Positions 9,201 to 17,141 are shown, numbered from the stretch's first letter. The stretch is DNA of 64,000 nucleotides from Mycobacterium sp. (GCF_002863225.1 NZ_PKEK01000040.1:266968-330967), one strand, 5' to 3'. Made by a program: numbers and translations. The notes: generated by a model from the sequence alone, not told the origin.

Positions 9201-11846
9201 CGGAAGCTTGACCAGTCTCGCTGCTCGGCGCGGATAGAGCGCGTCCCACGAGATCTGGTGGCCGTGGCAGTGCAGGGCACCGAGGCAGTTCATCAGGGTG
9301 CGGGCGTCGTCGTCGTCGCGTCGCTGAGTCGCCAGCACCACTGATTCCGTCTGATGGCCGGCGGCCACCTCGTACAGTGACGCGGCGAGAACCGGATGCG
9401 GCCCCAATTCGACGAGATGCGTGTAGCCATCGTCGAGCATTCGGCGCACCGCCGGCTCGAACAGGACGGTCGCGCGGGTGTTCTGCCACCAATATCCACT
9501 GCCGTCGCCGTAACCGTCCAGCCGTTCACCGGTCACGGTGGAATAGAGCGGGACGGTCGCGGAACTTGGCGTCAGACCCATTAGGGCACAAGTCAACTCG
9601 TCGCGGATCGCGTCCATGTAGTGGGTGTGATACGGCACCCGTCCGTTGAGGAATCGATTGAAGATCTGACGATCGTCGAGTTGGCGGGCGATGTCGGCGA
9701 GCACGTCGCTGTCGCCGGCGACGGTGACCGTCGACGGGCCGTTGATCGCGGCGATCGAAACCCGGTCCCCCATCGCAGCATGTGTTCGGGGATCGATGGT
9801 GTGCATGAACGATTCGGCACTGAGGCCGACGGCCAGCATGCGACCGAGTCCGCTCGTGCGCTGTTGGAGCCGGCTTCGGTGATACGTGACCAGAATCGCC
9901 TGCTCGAAGGTGAGTACGCCGGCGAGGTAGTGGGCGGCCACTTCGCCGGCGCTGTGCCCGATCACCCCGTCCGGGGTGATCCCGAACTCCTTCAGTTGCT
10001 CGGCCAGTGCGACCTGGATGGCGAAGTTGGCGGGTTGCGCGAACTCGGTTTCGTCCATCCGAGAGTGGGTTTCGTCGGCGCGTAGTTCTTCGATCAGTGA
10101 CCAGTTGGTGTAGCGGGACAGCTCGCGGTCACTTCGCCGGATGCTTTCGGTGAACACCGGATACACGTCGAGCAGGCCGCGGCACATCCGCCACCACTGT
10201 GGCCCCATTCCGGTGCAGACGAAGGCCAGCTTGGCTGCGGACGGGCTGGTGCGGCTCGCGGAGAGGGAACTGCTGTCGGCGAGAGCCTGAAGTTGTTGTC
10301 GGGCATCGGCAATGCTGTCGACGACCAATGCGCGGCGGTAGGACAGATGAGAGCGGCGCTGTCCGAGCGTGTAGCCCAGATCGAGCAGTGTGCAGTCCTC
10401 GTTTGCGCTCAGATGGTCGGCCAGCTGGCGGGCGGTCGCCACGAGCGCGTCCTCGGCGCGCGCCGATATCGGCAGCAGGGCGGGCACGAGCTGCGGCACG
10501 TGACCTTCAGCGTCGGTGACGGGTGAGGCGGGCGGCTCCGCGAGCACGACGTGGGCATTGGTGCCGCCGAAGCCGAATGAGTTGACGCCGGCGATGCGTC
10601 GATCGCTGTCCGGGAACGCGCGCCCGGTTCGGGGGATGTCGATAGCCAAGTCCCCCAGCGGAATCTGGTCACTGGGTTCGCGGAGATGCAAGTTCGCCGG
10701 AATGTAGCCGTGCTTGACCACCAGTGCTGCCTTGATGAGTCCGGCCACGCCGGCGCCGGCCTCGAGGTGGCCGATGTTGGTTTTCGCCGAACCGATCAGC
10801 AAGGGGTGCGTTGCCGAACGGTCTGCGGCGAGTGCGCCCGCCAGGGCCTGGACTTCGACCGGATCGCCGACAGGGGTGCCGGTTCCGTGCGCCTCGACGT
10901 AGCCGACGTCGTTGGGGTGAATGCCGGCTCGGCGCAACGCATTCGTGATCGCGGACTGTTGCGCGTCGGCACTCGGCACGGTGATGCCGTCGGTGTGGCC
11001 GTCCTGGGACACCGCTGTGCCGAGGATCTGGGCGTATATGTCGTCGCCGTCGCGCAGCGCCTGCTCCAGGGTCTTGATGACGACGATTCCGCCGCCCTCT
11101 CCCCGCGCGTATCCGTCGGCGGATTGATCGAAAGCCTTACATCGTCCGTCCGGGGCAAGGAAGCCGCTCTTGGATTCCGCGATCGCGGTGTTCGGGCCGA
11201 TCATGATGTTGACGCCGCCGGCCAGTGCCAGATCGCACTCGCCGTTCCAGATGCTCTGCGCGGCAAGGTGTACCGCGACCAGCGAACTCGAGCACGCGGT
11301 GTCGATCGTCATGCTGGGCCCGCGGAAATCGAACGCATAGGAGATGCGGTTGGCCAGCATCGTCATCATCATCCCGGTCGCGGAATGGGTCTTGAAGCGA
11401 TAGCGGCTGGTGCGGCCCTGGTTTTGCAGCAGTTGATAGTCGAGGGTGAAGCCGCCGACGAATACCCCGACATCGGTGCCGGCCAGACTCTCGGCGGAGA
11501 TGCCGCCGTCCTCCAGCGCCTCCCACGTGGTCCGGAGCAACAGGCGTTGCTGAGGATCGATGAGATTGGCCTCCCGCGGTGAGATACCGAAGAACTGAGG
11601 ATCGAATTGATCGATCTCGCGGAGGAACCCGCCCCGGCGGGTCACCATCTTTCCGACCTTCTTTGGGTTCGTGTCGTGATATTTGTCCGCGTTCCAGCGT
11701 GTTTCGGGGACTTCGCAGGTCGCGTCGACGCCGTTGCGCAGCAATTCCCAGTAGCCGGCCGGCGTCAGAGCGCCACCCGGAAAGTGGCAGCCGACACCGA
11801 TGATCGCCAGCGGCTGCTGTGTGCCTGGTCCCACCGGCAGGTTCAT
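6288..11846 (-). CDS. Type I polyketide synthase, single module KS-AT-DH-KR-ACP
   Basis: A 1,852-aa multifunctional PKS. KS at about 12-440 has catalytic Cys185 in DTACSSS, His320 in EAHGTGT and His360 in KTNIGH. AT at about 540-850 has Ser632 in GHSAGE; the specificity position reads YHTH (739-742), neither clear HAFH (malonyl) nor YASH (methylmalonyl). DH at about 905-1185 has His937 in the HxxxGxxxxP motif and Asp1102 in HPALIDGAF. KR has an N-terminal structural half (1220-1420) and a catalytic half with TGGTGALG (1444-1451), Ser1588, Tyr1601 and Asn1605. ACP has Ser1762 in GLDSL. There is no ER or thioesterase. An acidic linker and a terminal helix (1832-1850) may be a docking element. 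The start is supported by GAGG seven bases upstream. It probably makes a dehydrated, unsaturated chain, alone or iteratively; the product is unknown. Confidence 0.93.
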   Translation of the reverse strand: MNLPVGPGTQQPLAIIGVGCHFPGGALTPAGYWELLRNGVDATCEVPETRWNADKYHDTNPKKVGKMVTRRGGFLREIDQFDPQFFGISPREANLIDPQQRLLLRTTWEALEDGGISAESLAGTDVGVFVGGFTLDYQLLQNQGRTSRYRFKTHSATGMMMTMLANRISYAFDFRGPSMTIDTACSSSLVAVHLAAQSIWNGECDLALAGGVNIMIGPNTAIAESKSGFLAPDGRCKAFDQSADGYARGEGGGIVVIKTLEQALRDGDDIYAQILGTAVSQDGHTDGITVPSADAQQSAITNALRRAGIHPNDVGYVEAHGTGTPVGDPVEVQALAGALAADRSATHPLLIGSAKTNIGHLEAGAGVAGLIKAALVVKHGYIPANLHLREPSDQIPLGDLAIDIPRTGRAFPDSDRRIAGVNSFGFGGTNAHVVLAEPPASPVTDAEGHVPQLVPALLPISARAEDALVATARQLADHLSANEDCTLLDLGYTLGQRRSHLSYRRALVVDSIADARQQLQALADSSSLSASRTSPSAAKLAFVCTGMGPQWWRMCRGLLDVYPVFTESIRRSDRELSRYTNWSLIEELRADETHSRMDETEFAQPANFAIQVALAEQLKEFGITPDGVIGHSAGEVAAHYLAGVLTFEQAILVTYHRSRLQQRTSGLGRMLAVGLSAESFMHTIDPRTHAAMGDRVSIAAINGPSTVTVAGDSDVLADIARQLDDRQIFNRFLNGRVPYHTHYMDAIRDELTCALMGLTPSSATVPLYSTVTGERLDGYGDGSGYWWQNTRATVLFEPAVRRMLDDGYTHLVELGPHPVLAASLYEVAAGHQTESVVLATQRRDDDDARTLMNCLGALHCHGHQISWDALYPRRAARLVKLPSYPWQSKRYWNETQEAAEDLHYKPIHPLLGQPVSGIHPAWEVELNAATAPFLADHRVQGSVLVPGAVYVEMALAAAKVVYGSTDYSVDELALVRAVILDETCDPVLRTTLHRETGSLEFASLTATSGGEVKWTVTATAELNILAPAPAPAHTPRHAKSQTTIDRDEFYTRARAVGFDYGEAFQSIAGITSGDGWATADITIPAPIDHDVDQYRFHPALIDGAFQTLIGTTLFTDDREEDAYLPSRVRRSAIYRAPEQHMTARITVVSATKDEIESNVTLFGADGEPLAVFTGFTLQSLGASSRMSPERVDKGLYEIDWVARDLPAEQAEITAPPESLSWLVFLDTGGVGAALADQLRRSGQRVRAVLYQSVAELTKVDGGYAVNPRHPEHLQQLIETHLANEGDLAGIINCWPLDIGTESVGQDARLDGEGSEYLGVFPVLHLAKAFAQNDTAARLYLLTGNAQPASGTEPLTVEQAAVWGLGRVVGHQEFADRWGGLIDIDSAADHVETAARVCDHILAADSEDQIAIRGGTVFVPRLRQASSLTQAFPTKLTPNATYVVTGGTGALGRVVALYLAQRGARHIALLSRSEIPPRDRWSTLPEDHRHHATVATIRTIEQLGAQVTTASVDITDPGQVQDWLTDLERAGSRPVSGIIHAAGSVEDRLLVNMTEDDFTTVLSPKVDGARVLHNAFRETDLEFFVMFGSAGSVVASPGQGNYAAANAVLDVFAHYRQAQGLPALTIGWGPWSVGMVEELKLEKTYAQRGIELITPAAGARILDRLIRQKAPHVIAISADWIKARRAGLTGQLPPMFSELGASETSADAADSDSSMLDHLAACPEADRLAVVTGHVRQIAAAVFELAVDDISLDDTLDDIGLDSLMAMEFRLRVNAVFAIDLPLLELLRGVSVNTLAVRILSDLHLASAEPAAADAEPTSTDADGDIDSVIDQLSEAELREMLAELEKQGGAQS

Positions 11847-11913
11847 CGGCGCGCCTCAATGACCTGTGGTGCGAAAGAGCGCAGGCCGTTCACCAACTCT
11901 GATCCGTGCGTGC

Positions 11914-13686
11914 TCAACTGAATTCGAGTGCAGGTGCGGTCCGGACGATCCACTCCTGGCTGAGCGGGTCGGCATCGTGCCGCCCCTGCCGGTAGACGGA
12001 TCGGAGTTCTTGCAGGAACGAGTCCCGTTGCCAGGCTTGCACCTGATGGACGACGCCGTCGTCTGAAAAATCCGCGCACTTGTCGGTGAGAATCGTCTCG
12101 ATCAGCTGGCCGGCCAGTTGACGGAGCAGCAGGACGTTCGCATCGAACTGGGTGGCGAAGTCCGGAACTTTGCCCATCATCGCGGTGTGCAGCGTCACCA
12201 TGAAGTTGTGCTGCGAGTACAGGTCGACGAAACGCGAAGAAGGACGGGCGGTCTCGACCGTGGCCCACTCGCGAAAGAACTGCTGCATGCGATTGCTCAG
12301 CTCGATGAGACCCTCCAGGTGCGGGACCACCCCGGGGTCGTCGGCGACACTGACGAATCGGCCGTTGCTGTACATCAGACCCAGGAAGCCCCAATAAAAA
12401 GCGATGTCCCAGATGACTTTCGCCGACATGACCACGGGCGAGCCCATCAGCGTGTACTGATCGCAATAGATGTTGAGCCACATATCGGTGAGCGAGCGGA
12501 ACAGCGAATCGTCTATCGCGGACCGTGCGACGACATTCTCACCGTCGAGCTCACGGGTGATCATGTCGGTGATGAGGCCGTTTCCGATCGCGACGAGATC
12601 CAGCCCGGATGAGTACAGCGGATCGAGGAAGACGCCGGAGTCGCCGGTCAGGCACCAACGGTTCTGTGCGTCATAGACTTTGGTGGCGCTGTGGCTGTAC
12701 TTCTTCATCACCCGGAAGTCTTGGATGAGGTGTTCACTCTGTTCCAGCACGGCGGCGCATTGTGGCTCGTGCTCGGCCAGCCAGGTCTGGGCCTTGGCCA
12801 GGGTGTTGAAACCGTCGAAGTCGTGGAAGGCGGGGTCGGCGACGATTCCGACGCTGGTCGATCCGGACGCGAGCCGGATCAGCCAGACCCAATAGCCTTC
12901 GCCCATAAGGTGATTGGTGGACATCGCCCGATCACCTTCGCGAAGTCGCGCCTGCCAATCGGGATCGTCACTCCACTGGCCGATGTCAATTTCGGTCGCG
13001 ACGCGAAGCCAGACGGCGTTGCAGTGGTGTTCGTTGGAACGCTTCAAATCCAACTGGCGTGGCAGCGTCCGGTTGCGCCCGGATGCGTCGACCACCCAGC
13101 GGGCGGTGGTAACGCTGGTGTCGTCGTCGTGCTGGATGGAGATCGTATGGGGATGCCCGCCCTGACCGAGTTCGACGGCGGTCACGCGGCCGGCGGTGAT
13201 CTCGACACCGTCGGCCAGACATCGCCGGTTCAGCTCGTTTTCGAGCCTGCCGCGGTCGATCTGATAAGTGACTTGTGGGGTGAACGACGAGCTACCCAGC
13301 TCCATCCGCTGGGAGATGTCGGTGTTCGCGCCGTGCGTGAAGAACATCCGCAGCCCCATCTTGCGGAGCTGAGCGGTGTTCAGGTGGTCGGCCATGTCGA
13401 GGCGATCGCGCAGGTACTGCGCAGCGATCTCCACCGTCGACTCACCGACCGTGTGGGTGACTTCGGGCACCGGATGCGCGCGTGGCTCGACGATGAGGAC
13501 TCGGGTGTCCGGTCGCGCGCTACGCAATTCCATCGCCAGGGTCAGTGCAGCTATGCCCCCACCGACGATGGCGACGTCGTGCGCCGGGCCGTCGCTGTCG
13601 CTGTCCACCAACCGCGTCTTGATCTTCTGCATCAGCGCGGCCCGCGCATCCGGGCTCAGTTGTGACAGCTGTGCTTGCACATCCAT
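11914..13686 (-). CDS. Flavin-dependent halogenase-like FAD oxidoreductase
   Basis: A 590-aa flavoprotein of the tryptophan-halogenase superfamily. It has AIVGGGIAALTLAMEL (FAD ADP fold, about 39-54), the GEST motif at 81-84, and a second FAD contact, LTGDSGVFLDPLYSSGLDL (about 345-365). The diagnostic halogenase motif WxWxIP appears as WVWLIR (266-271), with Arg instead of Pro, so it may be a halogenase variant, a hydroxylase or an epoxidase-like enzyme. A catalytic lysine could not be assigned from sequence alone. The first 28 residues (LSPDARAALMQKIK) look like the short helices that follow carrier or docking segments in PKS/NRPS lines. It lies 67 bp upstream of the PKS on the same strand and is probably the first gene of the operon, modifying the tethered or released polyketide (inference). 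Confidence 0.8.
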   Translation of the reverse strand: MDVQAQLSQLSPDARAALMQKIKTRLVDSDSDGPAHDVAIVGGGIAALTLAMELRSARPDTRVLIVEPRAHPVPEVTHTVGESTVEIAAQYLRDRLDMADHLNTAQLRKMGLRMFFTHGANTDISQRMELGSSSFTPQVTYQIDRGRLENELNRRCLADGVEITAGRVTAVELGQGGHPHTISIQHDDDTSVTTARWVVDASGRNRTLPRQLDLKRSNEHHCNAVWLRVATEIDIGQWSDDPDWQARLREGDRAMSTNHLMGEGYWVWLIRLASGSTSVGIVADPAFHDFDGFNTLAKAQTWLAEHEPQCAAVLEQSEHLIQDFRVMKKYSHSATKVYDAQNRWCLTGDSGVFLDPLYSSGLDLVAIGNGLITDMITRELDGENVVARSAIDDSLFRSLTDMWLNIYCDQYTLMGSPVVMSAKVIWDIAFYWGFLGLMYSNGRFVSVADDPGVVPHLEGLIELSNRMQQFFREWATVETARPSSRFVDLYSQHNFMVTLHTAMMGKVPDFATQFDANVLLLRQLAGQLIETILTDKCADFSDDGVVHQVQAWQRDSFLQELRSVYRQGRHDADPLSQEWIVRTAPALEFS

Positions 13687-13880
13687 GAGTCCGCTCCCGC
13701 TGTTCGGATAGGACAGTTACTTAACATTTAAAAAGCTACACTAAAGCTGGTTTCTGGCAAGCCGAAAACGAGGGGCCGCAAAGGGGCTGCCGCTGCTCAA
13801 GCATGGCACAAATTGACCGGCCCCGAAGCAGGAGCCAGCGACCCAACGCTTTACTCCTCTACCTCGTTAAGGATGTCGGC
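13687..13880. promoter_or_regulatory. Divergent AT-rich promoter region of the PKS locus and the antiporter
   Basis: Between the halogenase-like gene and the antiporter, 13713-13745 is markedly AT-rich for this genome and includes GTTACTTAAC (GTTA/TAAC arms) and a plus-strand TACACT (13737-13742) resembling a -10 element. A good -35 with 16-18 bp spacing was not found in either direction, so this is a location call only. Confidence 0.35.
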
Positions 13881-15185
13881 ATGCCCGCAGCAACCGCGGT
13901 CCATTTCATCCTCGAACTGGCGGTCATCCTGCTCGCCTGCCGGCTGACCGGGTTGGCGGCTCAGCGGATCGGGCAGGCGCCCGTCGTCGGCGAGATGATC
14001 GCCGGTGTTCTGCTGGGCCCGTCGCTACTCGGCCGCATCGCGCCCGATCTCCAACACCACCTGTTCCCCCATGGACCGGCCAACATCGTGCTGTACACGA
14101 CGGCTCAACTCGGACTGGTGCTCTACATGTTCCTGGTCGGGCTGAATTTCGACGTCGATCTGATCAAACACCGCCTCGGCACCGCGGCAGCCGTGTCGGC
14201 GGCAGGCATCTTTGCGCCACTGACGATGGGCGCGCTCATCGCGGTGCCTCTGTTGTCCAGCGGCATCTTTTTCGACAAGAGCGTCACCCTGATCATGGCA
14301 ATGATGTTCCTGGGCGCTTCGATCGCGACGACCGCGTTCCCGATGCTCGCCCGGATCATCTACGAAAGACAGCTCTCCGGAACAACTTTGGGCACGCTTG
14401 CATTGGCGTGCGGCGCGGCTGACGACGCGCTGTCCTGGTGCATCCTGGCGACGGTGCTCGCCATCCACCGCGGTAGCGCCTCGGTGGCGGTGATTGCGAT
14501 TGTCGGCGGGATTCTCTACGCGACGTTCATTCTCACATTGGGGCGCAGGGCATTTCGCATCTTCGGGACGCTGTCGGAGCGTCGTCAGGCGATTACGCCC
14601 CCGGTGCTCAGCACGGTGTTGATTCTGCTGATGACGTGCGCCTGGTTCACCGACACCATCGGCATCTACGCCATCTTCGGTGCTTTCATCCTCGGCGTGG
14701 CCATGCCGGGCGGATTCTTCGCCGAGCGTCTGACGGTCAACCTCGAACCGCTCGTCACCACGTTCCTGCTGCCGCTGTTCTTCGTCTACTCGGGCCTGAA
14801 CACGCAGATCGGGCTGGTCAACACACCTGCGTTGTGGGGTGTGACGATCGGGATCCTGTTCGTCTCGATCGCGGGTAAGGGAATCGCGTGCGCAGTGGCG
14901 GCCCGGCTCAACAAGGTCCCACGCCGCGAATCCATCGCCTTGGGGGCGTTGATGAACGCCCGCGGCCTGATCGAGCTCATTCTGCTCAACATCGGGCTCG
15001 AGGCGGGCATCATCACCCCGACGCTGTTCACCATTCTCGTTCTGGTTGCGATCGTCACCACGCTGATGGCGACTCCGGTGTTCGAACTGGCTTACGGGCG
15101 ACACCGGAAAACGTTGGAAAACGGCATGCATGAGCCCGATCCCGCGACGGCAGTCACCCAGTCTGAGAGCATTCCGGCCACCTGA
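13881..15185 (+). CDS. Cation/proton antiporter, CPA2 family (KefB/NapA-like)
   Basis: A 434-aa inner-membrane antiporter with about 12 hydrophobic helices. Family features include the N-terminal QAPVVGEMIAGVLLGPSLLG, the helix with FLVGLNFDVDLIK, the discontinuous helix region LACGAADDALSW with tandem Asp residues expected for ion exchange, and AFILGVAMPGGFFAERL. The C-terminal tail is short (about 30 residues), with no TrkA-N/RCK domain, so it is not gated like full-length KefB. The frame is open from an ATG at 13803, but the ATG at 13881 has AAGGA eight bases upstream and begins just before the first helix, so I prefer it. It is divergent from the PKS locus. A role in pH or K+/Na+ homeostasis, or in self-protection for the PKS locus, is inference. 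Confidence 0.85.
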   Translation: MPAATAVHFILELAVILLACRLTGLAAQRIGQAPVVGEMIAGVLLGPSLLGRIAPDLQHHLFPHGPANIVLYTTAQLGLVLYMFLVGLNFDVDLIKHRLGTAAAVSAAGIFAPLTMGALIAVPLLSSGIFFDKSVTLIMAMMFLGASIATTAFPMLARIIYERQLSGTTLGTLALACGAADDALSWCILATVLAIHRGSASVAVIAIVGGILYATFILTLGRRAFRIFGTLSERRQAITPPVLSTVLILLMTCAWFTDTIGIYAIFGAFILGVAMPGGFFAERLTVNLEPLVTTFLLPLFFVYSGLNTQIGLVNTPALWGVTIGILFVSIAGKGIACAVAARLNKVPRRESIALGALMNARGLIELILLNIGLEAGIITPTLFTILVLVAIVTTLMATPVFELAYGRHRKTLENGMHEPDPATAVTQSESIPAT

Positions 15186-15200
15186 TTATCCGCGGTCACA

Positions 15201-15229
15201 TTGAGTGAACACTTGTGCACCGTTATAGT
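15201..15229 (+). promoter_or_regulatory. Sigma-A type promoter for the universal stress protein gene
   Basis: TTGAGT at 15201-15206 and TATAGT at 15224-15229 are separated by exactly 17 bp, close to the housekeeping consensus and strong for a mycobacterial promoter. They lie between the antiporter stop (15185) and the usp start (15286), giving a predicted leader of about 50 nt. Confidence 0.65.
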
Positions 15230-15285
15230 GAGGTCGGTCCGGCGCAGGCGGACGCACAGCGTCAACGGTGATGGGAGTGGAGAGC

Positions 15286-15735
15286 GTGGCTGATTACAAG
15301 GTCATCCTGGTGGGAACCGACGGGTCCGAGACGTCGCTTCGAGCGGTGGACGAAGCCGGCGCGATCGCCGCAAAATCGGGCGCGAAGTTGATCGTGGCGT
15401 CGGCTCATCTGCCGGCCAACTCCAGCGAGGGCGGGCCCGATCCCGATCAAGCATCCGACGAGGGCTACCGGACCGAAGGCAACGCGCCGGTGTACGAGAT
15501 GCTCCGCGATGCGAGCGGGCGGGCCAAAAACGCCGGCGCGCACGACGTCGAGGAAAGGGCGATCGAAGGTGCCCCGGTGGACGCCTTGGTGGAGCTGGCG
15601 GAGGACGTGAACGCCGATCTCATCGTGGTCGGCAATGTCGGGATGAACTCTGTGGTCGGGCGACTGATCGGATCGGTTCCGCGCGCTATTCGCAATCGCG
15701 CAAAGACCGAGGTGCTGGTCGTCGATACGAAATAG
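15286..15735 (+). CDS. Universal stress protein, Rv1636-like (UspA family)
   Basis: A 149-aa single USP domain, clearly related over its full length to M. tuberculosis Rv1636, a cAMP-binding USP (146 aa), recalled from knowledge. N-terminal YKVILVGTDGSETSLRAV, the central APVYEMLRDA and the C-terminal nucleotide-binding loop VVGNVGMNSVVGRLIGSVP (G-x2-G-x9-G-S/T) are all present, so it should bind ATP or cAMP. I use the GTG at 15286 because it gives the Rv1636-like N-terminus and has GGAG correctly spaced upstream; the ATGs at 15268 and 15271 would add a short unrelated extension. It is transcribed from its own promoter. In the original chromosome this region lay just beyond the 3' end of tRNA-Pro, before the element inserted. 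Confidence 0.9.
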   Translation: MADYKVILVGTDGSETSLRAVDEAGAIAAKSGAKLIVASAHLPANSSEGGPDPDQASDEGYRTEGNAPVYEMLRDASGRAKNAGAHDVEERAIEGAPVDALVELAEDVNADLIVVGNVGMNSVVGRLIGSVPRAIRNRAKTEVLVVDTK

Positions 15736-15859
15736 CGGTCATTGCCGCTGCTCGATCGGGCGGGCGGAATGTGATCCGTTCTGCGGCAGTACAACTGGGG
15801 CAGATCCCCGCTCAATGCCAGACCGATCCGCCATTTCGTGACCTTCTTAAACTAAACCG

Positions 15860-16012
15860 TCACACGCCCATTGCCCTCGAGTCGACGCGCTCGAGCAGCC
15901 CGTTGACAAAAATGAGATCGGTGACTGTCTGACCGGGCAGGCCCGGCTCGTCGGCGTGATTCTGCAGCAGACCGTCAATGAATCGGAATTTGTTTTCGTT
16001 GTCGTTGCTCAT
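15860..16012 (-). CDS. Small hypothetical protein, 50 aa
   Basis: Short ORF beginning MSNDNENKFRFIDGLLQ, acidic and without a signal peptide or membrane segment. No family recognised. The frame stays open upstream to 16135, but that part reads as Arg/Pro-rich shadow sequence. No clear ribosome-binding site precedes the ATG. It lies upstream of nothing obvious and downstream of the DUF732 pair on the same strand, so it could be a third small gene of that run. Real coding status is uncertain. Confidence 0.35.
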   Translation of the reverse strand: MSNDNENKFRFIDGLLQNHADEPGLPGQTVTDLIFVNGLLERVDSRAMGV

Positions 16013-16110
16013 CGTCGTTTCAGCATCCCATGCTCGCGGAGAGAGGCCCGTCCCAAGGAGAGAACGGGGCGGGCCTTGCCTGCCAGAAGGTATTTGTCGA
16101 TTGCGGTTCC

Positions 16111-16389
16111 TCAGGCAGGCAACGTGTCTGGGCAAAGTTCGTGCTGTGCAGTGTCGACAGCTGCGTCAGGCACCAGGCCGCGGTCGAGGAAGTTCATACC
16201 TGCGCGAGGATCGGCACCGGCCCGCAGGTTGTCGCAAACCATCCGACCAGCCTGCAACTGAATGGCCGGAGAGTTCACCCCGATGCCGATGCCGTGATCG
16301 TTGAGGAAGCGAATGTAACTCTGGTCGTCGGCATGAGCGGGTGCGGCAACAGCAACGGCAACCAGAACGACGGAAGCGGCTAATTTCAT
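16111..16389 (-). CDS. Secreted DUF732 protein (second of a tandem pair)
   Basis: A 92-aa protein with an N-terminal signal peptide (MKLAASVVLVAVAVAAPAHA, cleavage after AHA) followed by the DUF732 pattern DDQSYIRFLNDHGI, a central Cys (MVCDNL) and a C-terminal HELCPDTL. Mycobacteria carry many such small exported proteins with two Cys that may form a disulfide; their function is unknown. Its ATG overlaps the stop of the upstream paralogue (ATGA at 16386-16389). The N-terminal DDQSY motif and HELCPDTL ending are almost identical to the neighbour's, so the pair arose by tandem duplication. Confidence 0.75.
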   Translation of the reverse strand: MKLAASVVLVAVAVAAPAHADDQSYIRFLNDHGIGIGVNSPAIQLQAGRMVCDNLRAGADPRAGMNFLDRGLVPDAAVDTAQHELCPDTLPA

Positions 16390-16661
16390 CGGTGCAACGT
16401 ATCCGGGCACAACTCATGCTGCGCGGCGTCGGCGATCCCCCGACCGTCACTAACCGGCGACGCACCCGCGATCGCATCAATCGACATCCCATTTCGAAGC
16501 ATCCCGCACGCTTGGTACCCGTAAGCGATCCGAGTTTCATCGTTAAATGCCATCACCCGCGTCCCATGGTCGTTCAGGAAGCGCAGATAGCTTTGGTCGT
16601 CGGCATGTGCAGGAGCAGCGAATGCGATCGTAGCGACCGAGGCCACTAGCAGTCTTTTCAT
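16386..16661 (-). CDS. Secreted DUF732 protein (first of a tandem pair)
   Basis: A 91-aa protein with signal peptide MKRLLVASVATIAFAAPAHA, mature start DDQSYLRFLNDHGT, a central Cys (YQACGML) and the ending HELCPDTLHR. It is a paralogue of the next gene, with which it is translationally coupled. The open frame extends upstream to 16799, but the signal peptide and an adjacent purine-rich stretch fix the start at 16661. No promoter was identified. Function unknown; exported by the Sec pathway on prediction. Confidence 0.75.
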   Translation of the reverse strand: MKRLLVASVATIAFAAPAHADDQSYLRFLNDHGTRVMAFNDETRIAYGYQACGMLRNGMSIDAIAGASPVSDGRGIADAAQHELCPDTLHR

Positions 16662-16683
16662 CGTTACCTCCGCGCCATTGGAA

Positions 16684-16893
16684 TCAATGGCGACAGTAGA
16701 CATCGCTCGACGGGGTTCGGTTGGCTTGTTCGCCAAACACACAGCTGGGTCCGCGCAGAGCAGAGATCGGGGCGAGAGTCGATTGCTGTCTGTGGCCATC
16801 CTGTTCCGGCCCGTAGCAGCCGCCGAATTCGTTGAGCGACTGGGTGCCTTCTAGTAGCGCCATCGCGATCTGTCGGACGTGGGTAGCGCTCAT
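16684..16893 (-). CDS. Possible small ORF, 69 aa
   Basis: ORF beginning MSATHVRQIAMALLEG, with two Cys (GGCYGPEQ and GPSCVFGE) and a terminal DVYCRH. It sits just upstream of the DUF732 pair on the same strand and could be a remnant or a small exported protein whose signal is lost. No signal peptide, no clear ribosome-binding site and no recognised family. Listed because it fills the 300-base gap between the DUF732 genes and the element boundary. Confidence 0.25.
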   Translation of the reverse strand: MSATHVRQIAMALLEGTQSLNEFGGCYGPEQDGHRQQSTLAPISALRGPSCVFGEQANRTPSSDVYCRH

Positions 16894-16968
16894 GGCCAAT
16901 TCCGGTGATCAGGGCCGCGCGAGAGCCAGTTGCAGGAACATCGCAAGGATTGGCACCGTGCTTTTCAA

Positions 16969-17016
16969 ATGGTCGGGCTGACAGGATTTGAACCTGCGAC
17001 CACTTGACCCCCAGTC
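16969..17016. repeat. attL: orphan 3' fragment of tRNA-Pro (48-bp direct repeat, left copy)
   Basis: Identical over 48 bases to 40065-40112. It holds the tRNA 3' end (CCA, acceptor strand, T-arm, variable loop, part of the anticodon arm) and then diverges at 17017, so it cannot form a tRNA. This is the left boundary of the element. Confidence 0.92.
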
Positions 17017-17122
17017 GGAGATCTGGCGATTTCGGCTGTCGTGCAACGTGTCTGAAAGTTTCTAGACCAGCGGGAAGTGTGTCGGGTCGTCTCCCACTGA
17101 TTCGCGGCATCTGCGGCCACTT

Positions 17123-17141
17123 GTGACAACGTCGTGACAAC
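17123..17141 (+). repeat. Paired GTGACAAC repeats, putative integrase arm-type sites (left)
   Basis: GTGACAAC at 17123-17130 and again at 17134-17141, an 11-bp period (one helical turn), about 107 bp inside attL. The same core, TGTGACAAT, is paired at 39981-39999 near attR. Matched repeats at both ends are what an arm-binding tyrosine integrase needs. Confidence 0.5.

Noticed and set aside
8094..9344. Plus-strand ORF of 416 aa within the PKS gene region
   Set aside because: Antisense to the DH/AT part of the PKS, whose domain motifs are certain. Long antisense frames are expected at this GC content; composition is Gly/Arg/Val-rich with no family.
6288..11846. 6-methylsalicylic-acid or naphthoic-acid type iterative aryl PKS
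   Set aside because: Domain order and length would fit, but the DH region (FLADHRVQGSVLVPGAVYVE) looks like an ordinary reducing-type DH, not the MSAS thioester-hydrolase type. A KS/DH phylogeny would be needed.
14025..15131. Minus-strand ORF of 368 aa opposite the antiporter
   Set aside because: Shadow of the membrane protein gene; very rich in Gln, Arg and Glu with no hydrophobic core.
16969..17016. A second tRNA-Pro gene at the left boundary
   Set aside because: Only the 3' portion is present; the 5' acceptor, D-arm and half the anticodon stem are missing, so it is attL, not a tRNA gene.
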